The translations under genes were made by a program, and so were the position numbers. 64,000 bases of DNA from Georgenia_A wangjunii (GTDB taxonomy: Bacteria > Actinomycetota > Actinomycetes > Actinomycetales > Actinomycetaceae). The notes under the pieces are model-generated. The model was not told the origin of the DNA and did not search any database. It saw nothing but the letters and a program-made list of their open reading frames with translations. Below, in pieces: positions 37,665-45,762 of the stretch (its first letter is position 1; every line of letters begins with the position of its first letter). The DNA is taken from the NCBI RefSeq assembly GCF_036421915.1, contig NZ_JAZGOM010000015.1; one strand, given 5' to 3'.

Positions 37665-39194
37665 ATGACCGCTCACCCGACCGTCCCCACCCAGGACGCC
37701 CCACCCACCCTCAGCACGAGGCGGCGGTGGGCCGCGCTGGCCGTCCTCATGCTTCCCGTGCTCCTCGTCGCGGTGGACAACACGGTGCTCAGCTTCGCCG
37801 TACCGTCCATCTCGGAGGACCTACGCCCGGGCGGGACCGAGCTGCTGTGGATCGTCGACGTCTACCCGCTCGTCCTCGCCGGCCTGCTCGTCCCCATGGG
37901 CAGCCTCGGGGACCGGATCGGGCGCCGCCGGCTCCTGCTCGTCGGCAGCATCGGCTTCACCGTCATCTCGGCCCTCGCCGCGTTCGCCCCGAGTGCCGCG
38001 ATGCTCATCTCCGCGCGCGCCGGGCTCGGGTTCTTCGGCGCCATGCTCATGCCGGCGACGCTCTCGCTCATCCGCAACATCTTCGTCGAGCCCACGGAGC
38101 GCCGGACGGCGATCGCCGTCTGGGCGGCCGGCTTCTCCGGCGGCGCGGCCCTCGGACCGATCGTCGGGGGCTTCCTCCTCGAGCACTTCTGGTGGGGCTC
38201 GGTCTTCCTCCTCGCCGTGCCGGTCCTCCTCCCGCTCCTCGCGTTCGGACCGTTCCTCCTGCCCGAGTCGCGCGACCCCGCGCCCGGGCCGATCGACCCG
38301 CTCGGCATCGGCCTTTCGCTGGCGACGATGGTCCCGCTCGTCTACGGGATCAAGAGCCTCGCCGAGTCCGGCTGGGGCGTCGAGCCGCTCGTGCCGGTCG
38401 CGCTCGGGATCCTCGCCGGCGTCGTCTTCGTCCGGCGCCAGCTGCGCCGCGCCTCGCCCATGCTCGATGTCCGCCTCTTCACCAACCCCGTGTTCAGCGG
38501 CGCCGTGGCGGCGAACCTGCTCAGCGTCTTCTCCCTCGTGGGCTTCCTCTTCTTCATCTCCCAGCACCTGCAGCTCGTGAGCGGGCGCGCACCGATGGAG
38601 GCCGGGCTCGTCCTCCTGCCGGGGCTCGCGGTGACGATCATCGCCGGGCTGGCGGTCGTGCCGGTCGTGCGGCGCGTGCGGCCGGCGCGGGTGGTCGCGT
38701 CCGGGCTGCTGCTCAACGCCGTCGGGTACGCGGTGGTGCTCCTCACCGGCACGTCCGGCTCCGACGTCGGGCTGCTCGTCGCGTTCATGATCCTCGGCGC
38801 CGGGGTGGGCTCGGCCGAGACGATCTCCAACGACCTCATCCTCTCGAGCGTGCCGCCCACGAAGGCCGGCGCGGCATCGGCGATCTCGGAGACGGCGTAC
38901 GAGGTGGGCGCGGTGCTCGGCACCGCCGTCCTCGGCAGCATCCTCACCGCCGCCTACCGCACGCGGGTGGCCGTGCCCGACGGGCCCGGCGCCGCCGACA
39001 CCCGCGCCGCGGAGGAGACGCTCGGCGGCGCGCACGAGGTGGCGTCGCGGCTGCCGTCCGGGCCGGGGGAGGCGCTCCTCGAGTCCGCGCGGCACGCCTT
39101 CGACTCCGGGGTCGTCGTCACGTCGGCGATCGGCGTCGCGACCATGCTCGTCGCGGCGTGGATCGCGCTGCGGACGCTGCGCACCGCGCGGTAG
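37665..39194 (+). CDS. DHA2-type (14-helix) MFS drug exporter
   Basis: A 509-residue MFS transporter of the EmrB/QacA/SmvA-like DHA2 family with 14 predicted membrane segments. Motifs: LLVAVDNTVLSFAVPSI (helix 1), LWIVDVYPLVLAGLLVPMGSLGDRIGRRR (motif A) and the helix-5 glycine-rich FSGGAALGPIVGGFLL (motif C, antiporter signature). The ATG at 37665 follows TGGAG. It probably confers resistance to cationic antiseptics or dyes under control of the divergent TetR. Confidence 0.92.
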   Translation: MTAHPTVPTQDAPPTLSTRRRWAALAVLMLPVLLVAVDNTVLSFAVPSISEDLRPGGTELLWIVDVYPLVLAGLLVPMGSLGDRIGRRRLLLVGSIGFTVISALAAFAPSAAMLISARAGLGFFGAMLMPATLSLIRNIFVEPTERRTAIAVWAAGFSGGAALGPIVGGFLLEHFWWGSVFLLAVPVLLPLLAFGPFLLPESRDPAPGPIDPLGIGLSLATMVPLVYGIKSLAESGWGVEPLVPVALGILAGVVFVRRQLRRASPMLDVRLFTNPVFSGAVAANLLSVFSLVGFLFFISQHLQLVSGRAPMEAGLVLLPGLAVTIIAGLAVVPVVRRVRPARVVASGLLLNAVGYAVVLLTGTSGSDVGLLVAFMILGAGVGSAETISNDLILSSVPPTKAGAASAISETAYEVGAVLGTAVLGSILTAAYRTRVAVPDGPGAADTRAAEETLGGAHEVASRLPSGPGEALLESARHAFDSGVVVTSAIGVATMLVAAWIALRTLRTAR

Positions 39195-39282
39195 GTCCGA
39201 GGGGTCGGCGACCGCGGCTGGAGCGCGAGCCCCGGCCGCGCTGCTTCGCGCCGCCACCCGCCCGCGGCCGGTCCGTGTCGAG

Positions 39283-39337
39283 GTCCGTGCGCCTCGACAC
39301 GCTCGACCCTGGCCGGTCCGTGCCGAGGCGCACGGAC
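39283..39337. repeat. Inverted repeat between convergent exporter and heme oxygenase genes
   Basis: Arms GTCCGTGCGCCTCG (39283-39296) and CGAGGCGCACGGAC (39324-39337) are 14-bp perfect inverted repeats with a 27-nt spacer that itself contains a direct repeat, ggccggtccgtg. It lies in a 195-bp gap between converging genes and could act as a bidirectional terminator, although the loop is long. Confidence 0.5.
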
Positions 39338-39389
39338 GTGCGTCCTCCACCTGGCAGGGACCCGCGCGGCGGCCGCGGCGACACCGGCG

Positions 39390-40085
39390 TCAGGCGGGGA
39401 AGTGCTGCCCGAGCTCGACCGTCATGCCGGCGTTGAGCTCGAAGGCGAGACGGGCCTCGGCGAGGACCTGCTCGCGCTCGCGCTCGGACCACGGCGCCTC
39501 GTCGAGCGCGCGGCGGTAGCCGTCCTTGAAGAGCTTGGGCTTGGGGATGGCCGGGAAGTGGTAGAACCGCACGCCGTCCTCGCCGGGGGCGAGGTCGTAG
39601 GTGCGCGCGAGGATGCGGCCGATCGCGAGCCCACCGGAGAGGTCACCGAGGTAGCGCGTGTAGTGGTGGGCGACGAACGGGCCGGCCTTGTCGAGGGCGG
39701 CGATGCGCTCGGCGTACCGGGCGGTCGCCGCGAGCGGCTCGATACGCGCGCGCCAGTCGGCACCGACGAGGAACGTGAGGTCCGCCTCGATGCTCGGCAG
39801 CCGCTCGAGGTCCGCGGTGATGAACGCGCCCGCCACCGGGTCGGCCGCGAGGGCCCGGCCGCGCTCCTCGAGCGCGGTGTAGACGAACCAGTGCTGCGTC
39901 ACCAGCGCCGCGTAGCCCTCGCGCGGCATCTCGCCGGCGAAGAGCCGCTTCATGAAGCCGACGTTCTCCGCGTCCTCGTGGACGTCGCGGGTGCTCAGCC
40001 GCAGGGTCGTGGAGAACGGCGGCACCGCCTGCGCGAGCGCCGGGGCCGGCGGGTCGAGCAGGGCGCCGGAGGTGACGTCGGCCAT
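39390..40085 (-). CDS. Biliverdin-producing heme oxygenase (HmuO-like)
   Basis: A 231-residue heme oxygenase: proximal heme ligand His36 in LRLSTRDVHEDAE, the distal-helix YLGDLSGG near 150, and the tail GVRFYHFPAIPKPKLFKDGYRRALDEAPWSE. It cleaves heme to biliverdin, CO and Fe2+ in the cytoplasm, releasing iron. It begins 24 bp after the serC stop, so it is likely co-transcribed with serC. An IdeR-type iron regulator is encoded 2.5 kb away, but I see no clear iron box directly in front of the gene. Confidence 0.94.
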   Translation of the reverse strand: MADVTSGALLDPPAPALAQAVPPFSTTLRLSTRDVHEDAENVGFMKRLFAGEMPREGYAALVTQHWFVYTALEERGRALAADPVAGAFITADLERLPSIEADLTFLVGADWRARIEPLAATARYAERIAALDKAGPFVAHHYTRYLGDLSGGLAIGRILARTYDLAPGEDGVRFYHFPAIPKPKLFKDGYRRALDEAPWSEREREQVLAEARLAFELNAGMTVELGQHFPA

Positions 40086-40109
40086 TCGGGCTCCTTCGGA
40101 GGGTGCGGC

Positions 40110-41240
40110 TCAGGCCAGCTTCTCGACGACGTGGTCGACGCACGCCGTCAGGGCGCGCACGTCCTCGGGATCGACGGCCGGGAACATGCCGACGCGCAGC
40201 TGGTTGCGCCCGAGCTTGCGGTACGGCTCGACGTCGACGATGCCGTTGGCCCGCAGCGCCACCGTCACCCCCGTCGCGTCGATGGCCTCGTCGAGGTCGA
40301 TCGTCCCGACGACGGGGGAGCGGTGCTCCGGCACGGCGACGAACGGCGTGGCCCAGGCCCGCTCGGCCGCCCAGCCGTAGAGGATCTCGGCCGATGCTGC
40401 GGTGCGCTGCGCGGCCCAGGCGAGGCCGCCGTTGCCGAGCATCCACTCGACCTGCTCGGCGAGGAGCACGAGCGTGGCGATGGCCGGGGTGTTGAGGGTC
40501 TGGTCCTTGCGGGAGTTGTCGACCGCGGCCTGGAGGGAGAGGAAGTCCGGGATCCAGCGGTCTGAGGCGTCGATCTCCTCGATGCGGGCGAGCGCGGCGG
40601 GCGAGCACACCGCGAGCCACAGCCCGCCGTCGGAGGCGAAGCTCTTCTGCGGCGCGAAGTAGTAGACGTCGCTCTCGGCGAGGTCGACGGCGACGCCGCC
40701 GGCGGCGGAGGTCGCGTCGACGAGCATGAGCGCGCCCGCGTCGGCGCCGGGGACCCGGCGCACGGGGGAGAGGACGCCGGTGGAGGTCTCGTTCTGCGGC
40801 CAGGCGTAGACGTCCGCGCCCGGCGCGGCGTCGACGACGGCGAGCGCGCCCGGCTCCGTGGTCACCACCTCGGAGTCCTCGAGGAAGGGGGCGCCGGTGG
40901 TCGCCGCGGCGAACTTCGCGCCGAACTCGCCGAACGCGGCGTGGCGGGCGCGGCGGTGCACGAGCGAGAACGTCGCGGCGTCCCAGAACGCCGTCGACCC
41001 TCCGTTGCCGAGGACCACCTCGTACCCCTCGGGCGCGCCGAGCAGCTCGGCGATGCCGGCGCGGACCCGGCCGACGAGTGAGCGCACCGGCGCCTGGCGG
41101 TGGGACGTGCCCATGAGCGTCGCGCCGACGGCGGCGAGGGCGTCGACGTGCGAGGGGCGCACCTTGCTCGGGCCGCAGCCGAACCGGCCGTCGGCGGGGA
41201 GGAGCTCGGTCGGGATGCTGATCGTCGGCGTCGTGCTCAT
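40110..41240 (-). CDS. serC: Phosphoserine aminotransferase
   Basis: A 376-residue phosphoserine transaminase of the actinobacterial type: FGCGPSKVRPSHVDALA, GTSHRQAPVRSLVGRVRAGIAELLGAPEGYEVVLGNGGSTAFWDAA, PLP lysine in YYFAPQKSFASDGGLW, C-terminal RNQLRVGMFPAVDPEDVRALTACVDHVVEKL. It makes phosphoserine from 3-phosphohydroxypyruvate and glutamate (serine synthesis). The ATG at 41240 follows GGGAGGA. It is the first gene of a likely serC-heme oxygenase operon and lies downstream of a citrate-synthase-like gene, as in other actinobacteria. Confidence 0.95.
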   Translation of the reverse strand: MSTTPTISIPTELLPADGRFGCGPSKVRPSHVDALAAVGATLMGTSHRQAPVRSLVGRVRAGIAELLGAPEGYEVVLGNGGSTAFWDAATFSLVHRRARHAAFGEFGAKFAAATTGAPFLEDSEVVTTEPGALAVVDAAPGADVYAWPQNETSTGVLSPVRRVPGADAGALMLVDATSAAGGVAVDLAESDVYYFAPQKSFASDGGLWLAVCSPAALARIEEIDASDRWIPDFLSLQAAVDNSRKDQTLNTPAIATLVLLAEQVEWMLGNGGLAWAAQRTAASAEILYGWAAERAWATPFVAVPEHRSPVVGTIDLDEAIDATGVTVALRANGIVDVEPYRKLGRNQLRVGMFPAVDPEDVRALTACVDHVVEKLA

Positions 41241-41391
41241 GGCGCGATCCTCCCACCCCGGTGCCGGTGCCCGGGCGGACCGCTCACGGCTGCGCCCCTG
41301 CTCGCGAGGCGCCCGCGCGCGGGCCGGCCCCGACCGCCGCTCACGGCCGCGCCCGGCGGGGCCGCACCCGCGCCCGTCGCCGGCCGCCCGG

Positions 41392-42453
41392 TCACCTCGC
41401 TCCGGGTCCCGGCGCGAGCCGGAGGAGGGAGCGCTGCACGTCGAGGATGTGCGCGGACCACCCCGCCGTCCGCCCGCAGATGAGCAGCGCGTTGAACAGC
41501 CGCGGCTCGACGCCCGCGAAGTCGAGGAGGACGGCCGCCCAGAACGTCGCGCTCGCGCGCACGGGCCGGTCCGACAGGTCCTGGAGCGCCTCGCCCGCGG
41601 CGCGCTCGACGGCCTCCGCCGCGTCGAGCAGCGGGACCTCGAGCCGCGCGCAGACCGCGTGGACGAGGTCGGCGCGGGTGTCGTCGACGAGCTCGTCGCT
41701 GCGGGCGAACCCGGGGACGAGGTGGGTCTCCTCGAGGACGGTCCGGACCGTCGTCGCCGCGTCACCGGCCCGGTCGGCGTCGCGGATGAGCCCGACGGCG
41801 CGGACGGCGGCCCCACCCGTGAGCGGGCCCCCGACGGCGGCGACGGCGCCCGAGAGGCACGCGGCGGCGTCGGCGCCCGTGCTCGCGACGAGCCGCGCGA
41901 CGCGGGTGGAGGTGGTGAGACCGTTCTCGGCCATGACGGTCCACAGGCTGTCGAGGGCAGCGGCGGACTCCGGTCTGGCCTCGCCCCGCCAACGGATGAG
42001 GAACCGCTCGGCGATCGTCGAGCCCTGCTCGACCTCCTGCTGAGGCACCGCCGGCAGGTCGAGGCCGCGCGCGGACTGGGCGACGAAGGACAGCGCCATG
42101 ACGGAGGCGCGCGCGAGGTCGTCCCGGGCGCGCTCCGCGGAGACGTCGAGCAGGGGACGGAACCCCCAGACGGGCGCGAGCTGGGCGAGGGCGCTCTGGA
42201 CGTCGACCCGCACGTCACCCGTGCGCACCGGCAGCGGGAACGGCTCGGCCGGCGGGAGCCCCGGCGTCGGGGACCCGTCGACGAGCAACCCCCACACCGC
42301 CTCGAAGTGCTGGCCGAGGAGCGCGGTGAGCGGCTGGCCGCGGTAGGTGACGGACCCGTCGGGCAGGCGGGCGTAGATGGTGGGATCGGCGGCGAAGGGC
42401 GTCCGCCCTCCCGCGGGGCTGCCCGCGGCGGGTTCCGAGTGCTCGTGGGTCAT
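41392..42453 (-). CDS. Citrate-synthase-like protein lacking the catalytic residues
   Basis: A 353-residue citrate-synthase-fold protein. Family landmarks are the N-terminal TYRGQPLTALLGQHFEAVWGLL, GLTTSTRVARLVASTGADAAACLSGAVAAVGGPLTGGA, and RLFNALLICGRTAGWSAHILDV. The first catalytic His of GPLHGGA is Thr (GPLTGGA), the second of GFGHR is lost (VPGFARSDE), and the Asp of NVDF is replaced (ASATFWAAVLL). It is therefore unlikely to make citrate and may be a regulatory or binding paralogue. The serC neighbourhood is typical for actinobacterial citA-like genes. A separate genuine citrate synthase should exist elsewhere. Confidence 0.85.
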   Translation of the reverse strand: MTHEHSEPAAGSPAGGRTPFAADPTIYARLPDGSVTYRGQPLTALLGQHFEAVWGLLVDGSPTPGLPPAEPFPLPVRTGDVRVDVQSALAQLAPVWGFRPLLDVSAERARDDLARASVMALSFVAQSARGLDLPAVPQQEVEQGSTIAERFLIRWRGEARPESAAALDSLWTVMAENGLTTSTRVARLVASTGADAAACLSGAVAAVGGPLTGGAAVRAVGLIRDADRAGDAATTVRTVLEETHLVPGFARSDELVDDTRADLVHAVCARLEVPLLDAAEAVERAAGEALQDLSDRPVRASATFWAAVLLDFAGVEPRLFNALLICGRTAGWSAHILDVQRSLLRLAPGPGAR

Positions 42454-42600
42454 CAGGGGTGATGCTAGCCGTGACGCGGGTCACTCCCGACGCCGTCCTC
42501 GGCCGGCGACGCCGGCCGAGGTCGTGCGCCGGTGGCGGGTCCCCGCGCCGTCCGACGCCATATCCTGGCTGGAGAGCCCAAGGACTAGAGAGCAGGCGAC

Positions 42601-43302
42601 ATGGCTGACCTGATCGATACGACGGAGATGTACCTCAAGACGGTCTACGAGCTGGAGGAGGAGGGGGTCCCGCCCATGCGCGCGCGGATCGCCGAGCGCC
42701 TGGGGCACTCCGGTCCCACCGTGTCGCAGACGGTCGCCCGGCTCGAGCGCGACGGTCTCCTCATCCTCACGGGGACGCGCCAGCTCGAGCTGACCGCTGC
42801 GGGCCGCGAGAAGGCGACCAGGGTCATGCGCAAGCACCGCCTCGCCGAGCGGCTCCTCACCGACGTCGTCGGCCTCGACTGGGAGTACGTCCACGAGGAG
42901 GCGTGCCGCTGGGAGCACGTCATGAGCGAGCGCGTGGAGAAGCGCCTCGTCCAGCTGCTCGACCACCCGCACCACGACCCGTACGGCAACCCCATCCCCG
43001 GCCTGGAGAACCTCGGGGAGACCCCGCTCGACCCGCCGGCACGCGCCGTCATCAACCTGCTCGAGGCGGCCGGACTCACGACGCCGCCGGAGCGCGACGC
43101 CCCCATGACCCTGCGCCGCATCGGGGAGCCGCTCCAGGTCGACGTCGAGCTCCTCAAGCGCCTCTCCGAGGCCGGGGTGCGGCCCGGCGCCGCCGTCCTC
43201 GTCCAGCGCGGCACCGAGGTGGTCTCTGTTCGATCGCCCGCCTCCCACCTCGTGCTGGACCTGCCCGACGACGTCGCGCGACACCTCTTCGTCGACGTCT
43301 GA
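42601..43302 (+). CDS. ideR: Iron-dependent DtxR/IdeR-type repressor
   Basis: A 233-residue DtxR-family regulator with an N-terminal winged helix, dimerisation/metal domain and C-terminal SH3-like FeoA domain. Every metal ligand of DtxR is present at its canonical position: Met10, His79, Glu83, His98, Cys102, Glu105 and His106, which identifies an Fe2+-type (IdeR) rather than manganese-type (MntR) protein. It represses iron uptake and storage-linked genes when Fe2+ is bound. The ATG at 42601 is divergent from the citrate-synthase-like gene across 147 bp. The closeness of heme oxygenase fits an iron theme. Confidence 0.93.
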   Translation: MADLIDTTEMYLKTVYELEEEGVPPMRARIAERLGHSGPTVSQTVARLERDGLLILTGTRQLELTAAGREKATRVMRKHRLAERLLTDVVGLDWEYVHEEACRWEHVMSERVEKRLVQLLDHPHHDPYGNPIPGLENLGETPLDPPARAVINLLEAAGLTTPPERDAPMTLRRIGEPLQVDVELLKRLSEAGVRPGAAVLVQRGTEVVSVRSPASHLVLDLPDDVARHLFVDV

Positions 43303-43401
43303 GGGCGCCGGACGCACCGGTTGTTAGCGCACGCCACCGGCAGCACCGTGCCACTTCACGTGTGACGTCCAGCACAATCTCCACAGGACCGTGACCGGAA
43401 C

Positions 43402-43430
43402 GTGACATGGCCGTGTGCGGTGTGTAGTGT
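43402..43430 (+). promoter_or_regulatory. Promoter of the riboswitch-controlled hydrolase gene
   Basis: -35 GTGACA (43402-43407), exact 17-bp spacer and -10 TAGTGT (43425-43430). The predicted start at about 43437 opens the riboswitch leader. Good match to the sigma-70-like consensus of actinobacteria. Confidence 0.65.
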
Positions 43431-43648
43431 CGCGAACGCTTCCCGCACCCTCCATATCGGGGAGCCCCCGGACGGACGCCGAACCCTGCCGCCGCCCGAG
43501 GTCCAGAACGAAACCGTCGGCAGGGACGGGGGAACCATGATTGGCGGTCGGCTCCGGTCGGCCCCTAGGGGTAAAGCTCGGACTGCGAGAGCGGGACGAG
43601 CCGGGTGAATCTCCAACCCGCACCCGACAGCTCACCTCGCAGGCGACA
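43431..43648 (+). ncRNA. c-di-AMP riboswitch (ydaO/yuaA class)
   Basis: The ~220-nt leader before the NlpC/P60 gene carries the conserved blocks of the ydaO class: cgcgaacgcttcccg, gccgaaccctgccg, gggggaacca, aggggtaaagc, gggtgaatctccaacccg and acccgacagctcacctcg. This RNA is known upstream of resuscitation-factor/NlpC-type wall hydrolases in actinobacteria, where high c-di-AMP turns expression off. Boundaries are approximate. Confidence 0.85.
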
Positions 43649-43664
43649 GGAGAGGCACACACAC

Positions 43665-44543
43665 GTGACCGTTACCACCACAGGCGCGCGCCACCGCGCA
43701 GCACGCCGCCCCCTGACCCCGCTGAGCACCTTCGGCCAGGCCGTCACCGGACCCGTCGCCCGCCGCGGCATGGTCGTCGCGGCGTCCTCCGGACTGGCCA
43801 TCACGATGGCCGCCAGCACCGCGATCGCCTCCACGGACGGCACGACGACGGCGCTCCCGTCGGTCGACGTCGCCTCGCTGGCGGGAGAGGCCCGCGCCGC
43901 GCTGTCGACGCTCTCCCCGAGCGTGGCCGTGCCGACCGACGTCGAGTGGAGCGTCGAGGTGGCCGAGGCCGCCGCGACGCCGCCCAAGGCCGAGGTCGCC
44001 GCCGAGCCCGTCGCGGCCCGGGTCCAGGAGATCGCCGCCGCCGAGGCTGCCGCTCAGGCCGCTGCCGAGGCCGAGGCCATCGCCGCGGCTCGCGCCGCCG
44101 AGTCCGCCTCGCGCACGAGCGCCCGCTCCGAGGCACCCGCCGCCGCCGCCTCCTCCTCCGCCGCCGAGGCGCCGGCCCAGGCCGCGCAGGCTGCCCCGGC
44201 CCAGAACTACTCCGGTGGCTCCATCGTCGACATCGCCTACCGCTACGTCGGCACCCCGTACGTGTGGGGCGGCTCGACCCCGGGCGGCTTCGACTGCTCC
44301 GGCTTCACCTCCTACGTCTTCGCGCAGGCCGGCATCAGCCTCCCGCGCTCGAGCGGCGCCCAGCGCAACGCGGGCACCGTCGTCAGCGCCTCCGAGGCGC
44401 GCGCCGGTGACCTCGTGTGGTGGCCCGGCCACGTCGGCATCTACCTGGGCGGTGGCGACTACATCGCCGCGCACAGCGTCGGCAACCCGCTCTCCGCGCG
44501 CCCGATCTTCAAGTCGAACCCGACGTTCATCCGCGTCGGCTGA
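43665..44543 (+). CDS. Secreted NlpC/P60 peptidoglycan endopeptidase
   Basis: A 292-residue exported hydrolase: N-terminal signal-like segment (RRGMVVAASSGLAITMAASTAIAST), an Ala/Glu-rich helical linker about residues 95-180 (probably coiled coil), and a C-terminal NlpC/P60 domain with catalytic Cys in GGFDCSGFTSYVF, His in WWPGHVGIYLGGGDYIAAH. It cuts D-Glu/mDAP-type peptide stems during wall turnover. GTG 43665 follows ACAGGAGAGG. It is controlled by the c-di-AMP riboswitch, linking wall cutting to osmotic or c-di-AMP state. Confidence 0.92.
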   Translation: MTVTTTGARHRAARRPLTPLSTFGQAVTGPVARRGMVVAASSGLAITMAASTAIASTDGTTTALPSVDVASLAGEARAALSTLSPSVAVPTDVEWSVEVAEAAATPPKAEVAAEPVAARVQEIAAAEAAAQAAAEAEAIAAARAAESASRTSARSEAPAAAASSSAAEAPAQAAQAAPAQNYSGGSIVDIAYRYVGTPYVWGGSTPGGFDCSGFTSYVFAQAGISLPRSSGAQRNAGTVVSASEARAGDLVWWPGHVGIYLGGGDYIAAHSVGNPLSARPIFKSNPTFIRVG

Positions 44544-44750
44544 GACCAGCACTTCTCGACGGCCCGCACCGACCGTCGGCTCCATCCCGTTCCGAGTTCG
44601 TCCAGGCACCGCCTGGTCGGTCTTGCAGCACGGGGGAGCCGCGACAGGTGCGGGCCGTCGTCGTCCGTCCGGGGCTGAACGACGGCGCCGACCGGCCGGG
44701 ATGGACCATGATGGAGATGAGCAGTTCCTCGAACGGCGGAGATGATGATC

Positions 44751-45686
44751 ATGGCTCGTGAGAAGGTCGTACTCGTCGGGGTGGATGGCTCGGAGGCGAG
44801 CCTCGCCGCCGTCGACTGGGCGGTCGCCGAGGCGACGACCCTCGGCTGGCGCGTCCACATCGTGTGCGCCTACGCGGTGCCGTCCTTCACGGTCGCCTCG
44901 CTCGACGGCGGGTTCGCCGCCGTGGACGACTCGGCCATCCAGCAGGGCGCCCAGACCGTCCTCGACGAGGCCGTCGCCCGCGCGACCGCCGCCGGCGTCC
45001 ACGTCACGTCCGCGCTCGAGACCGGCGACCCGGCCGGTGTCCTCGTCGAGCTCTCCCGCCAGGCCGGGATCGCCGTCGTCGGCACCCGGGGCGGTGGTGG
45101 GTTCACCGACCGGCTCCTCGGCACCGTCTCTTCGGCGCTGCCGGCGCACGCGCACTGCCCGACCGTCGTCGTGCCGCAGCAGCCCGACGGCCAGCCCGGG
45201 TACACGCCGGTGCGACGCATGGTCGTCGGTGTGGACGGGTCGGAGTCGGCGAAGGTCGCGCTGCGCCGCGCCGTCGACGAGGCCATCGCCTGGAACGCCC
45301 ACCTCACCGCCGTGGCGACCGTGCCGATCGGCGGCGGCGTGGGGTCGCTCGCCTGGCTGCCCGCCGCCGTCGACCGCGACGAGGTCCTTGCCGACGTCAA
45401 GGAGGGGTTGAGCGTCGCCGTCGAGCGAGCCGTGGACGGGCGCGACATCGTCGTGAGCCAGCACGCCCTCGACGGGAACGCCGCGGCCCTGCTCGCCGAG
45501 TTCTCGACGGCCGTCGACCTCGTCGTCGTCGGCTCCCGCGGCCGCGGCGGGTTCGCCGGCCTGCTCCTCGGCTCGACGAGCCAGGCGGTGCTCCACCACG
45601 CGGCGTGCCCGGTGCTCGTCGTGCCCGCCCGCTGCGCGGACGAGGGCACGTCCCCGAGCGACGTCCCCTGGCGCCGCCGCCCCTGA
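44751..45686 (+). CDS. Tandem universal stress protein (two Usp domains)
   Basis: A 311-residue protein with two UspA domains. The first starts VVLVGVDGSEASLAAVDWA and ends VGTRGGGGFTDRLLGTVSSALPAHAHCPTVVVP; the second starts MVVGVDGSESAKVALRRA and ends VGSRGRGGFAGLLLGSTSQAVLHHAACPVLVVP. The G-x2-G-x9-G(S/T) ATP-binding motif is present in both, slightly altered in the first (S, then S). It probably binds ATP and helps survival in dormancy or energy stress. ATG 44751 was chosen over 44742 because of the CGGAG spacing. Confidence 0.92.
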   Translation: MAREKVVLVGVDGSEASLAAVDWAVAEATTLGWRVHIVCAYAVPSFTVASLDGGFAAVDDSAIQQGAQTVLDEAVARATAAGVHVTSALETGDPAGVLVELSRQAGIAVVGTRGGGGFTDRLLGTVSSALPAHAHCPTVVVPQQPDGQPGYTPVRRMVVGVDGSESAKVALRRAVDEAIAWNAHLTAVATVPIGGGVGSLAWLPAAVDRDEVLADVKEGLSVAVERAVDGRDIVVSQHALDGNAAALLAEFSTAVDLVVVGSRGRGGFAGLLLGSTSQAVLHHAACPVLVVPARCADEGTSPSDVPWRRRP

Positions 45687-45696
45687 CCCACCCCCG

Positions 45697-45712
45697 CCCG
45701 CCCCCGGGCGGG
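45697..45712. terminator. Small GC hairpin between convergent genes
   Basis: CCCGCCC-CC-GGGCGGG, followed by more GGGCGGG tracts, lies in the 76-bp gap between the convergent usp and amidinohydrolase genes. The loop is tight and there is no T-run, so it is a weak call. Confidence 0.35.
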
Positions 45713-45762
45713 ACGGGCGGGACGGGTGCGCGTGAGGGGCGGGCTGCGGCGGCGCGCGGAGG

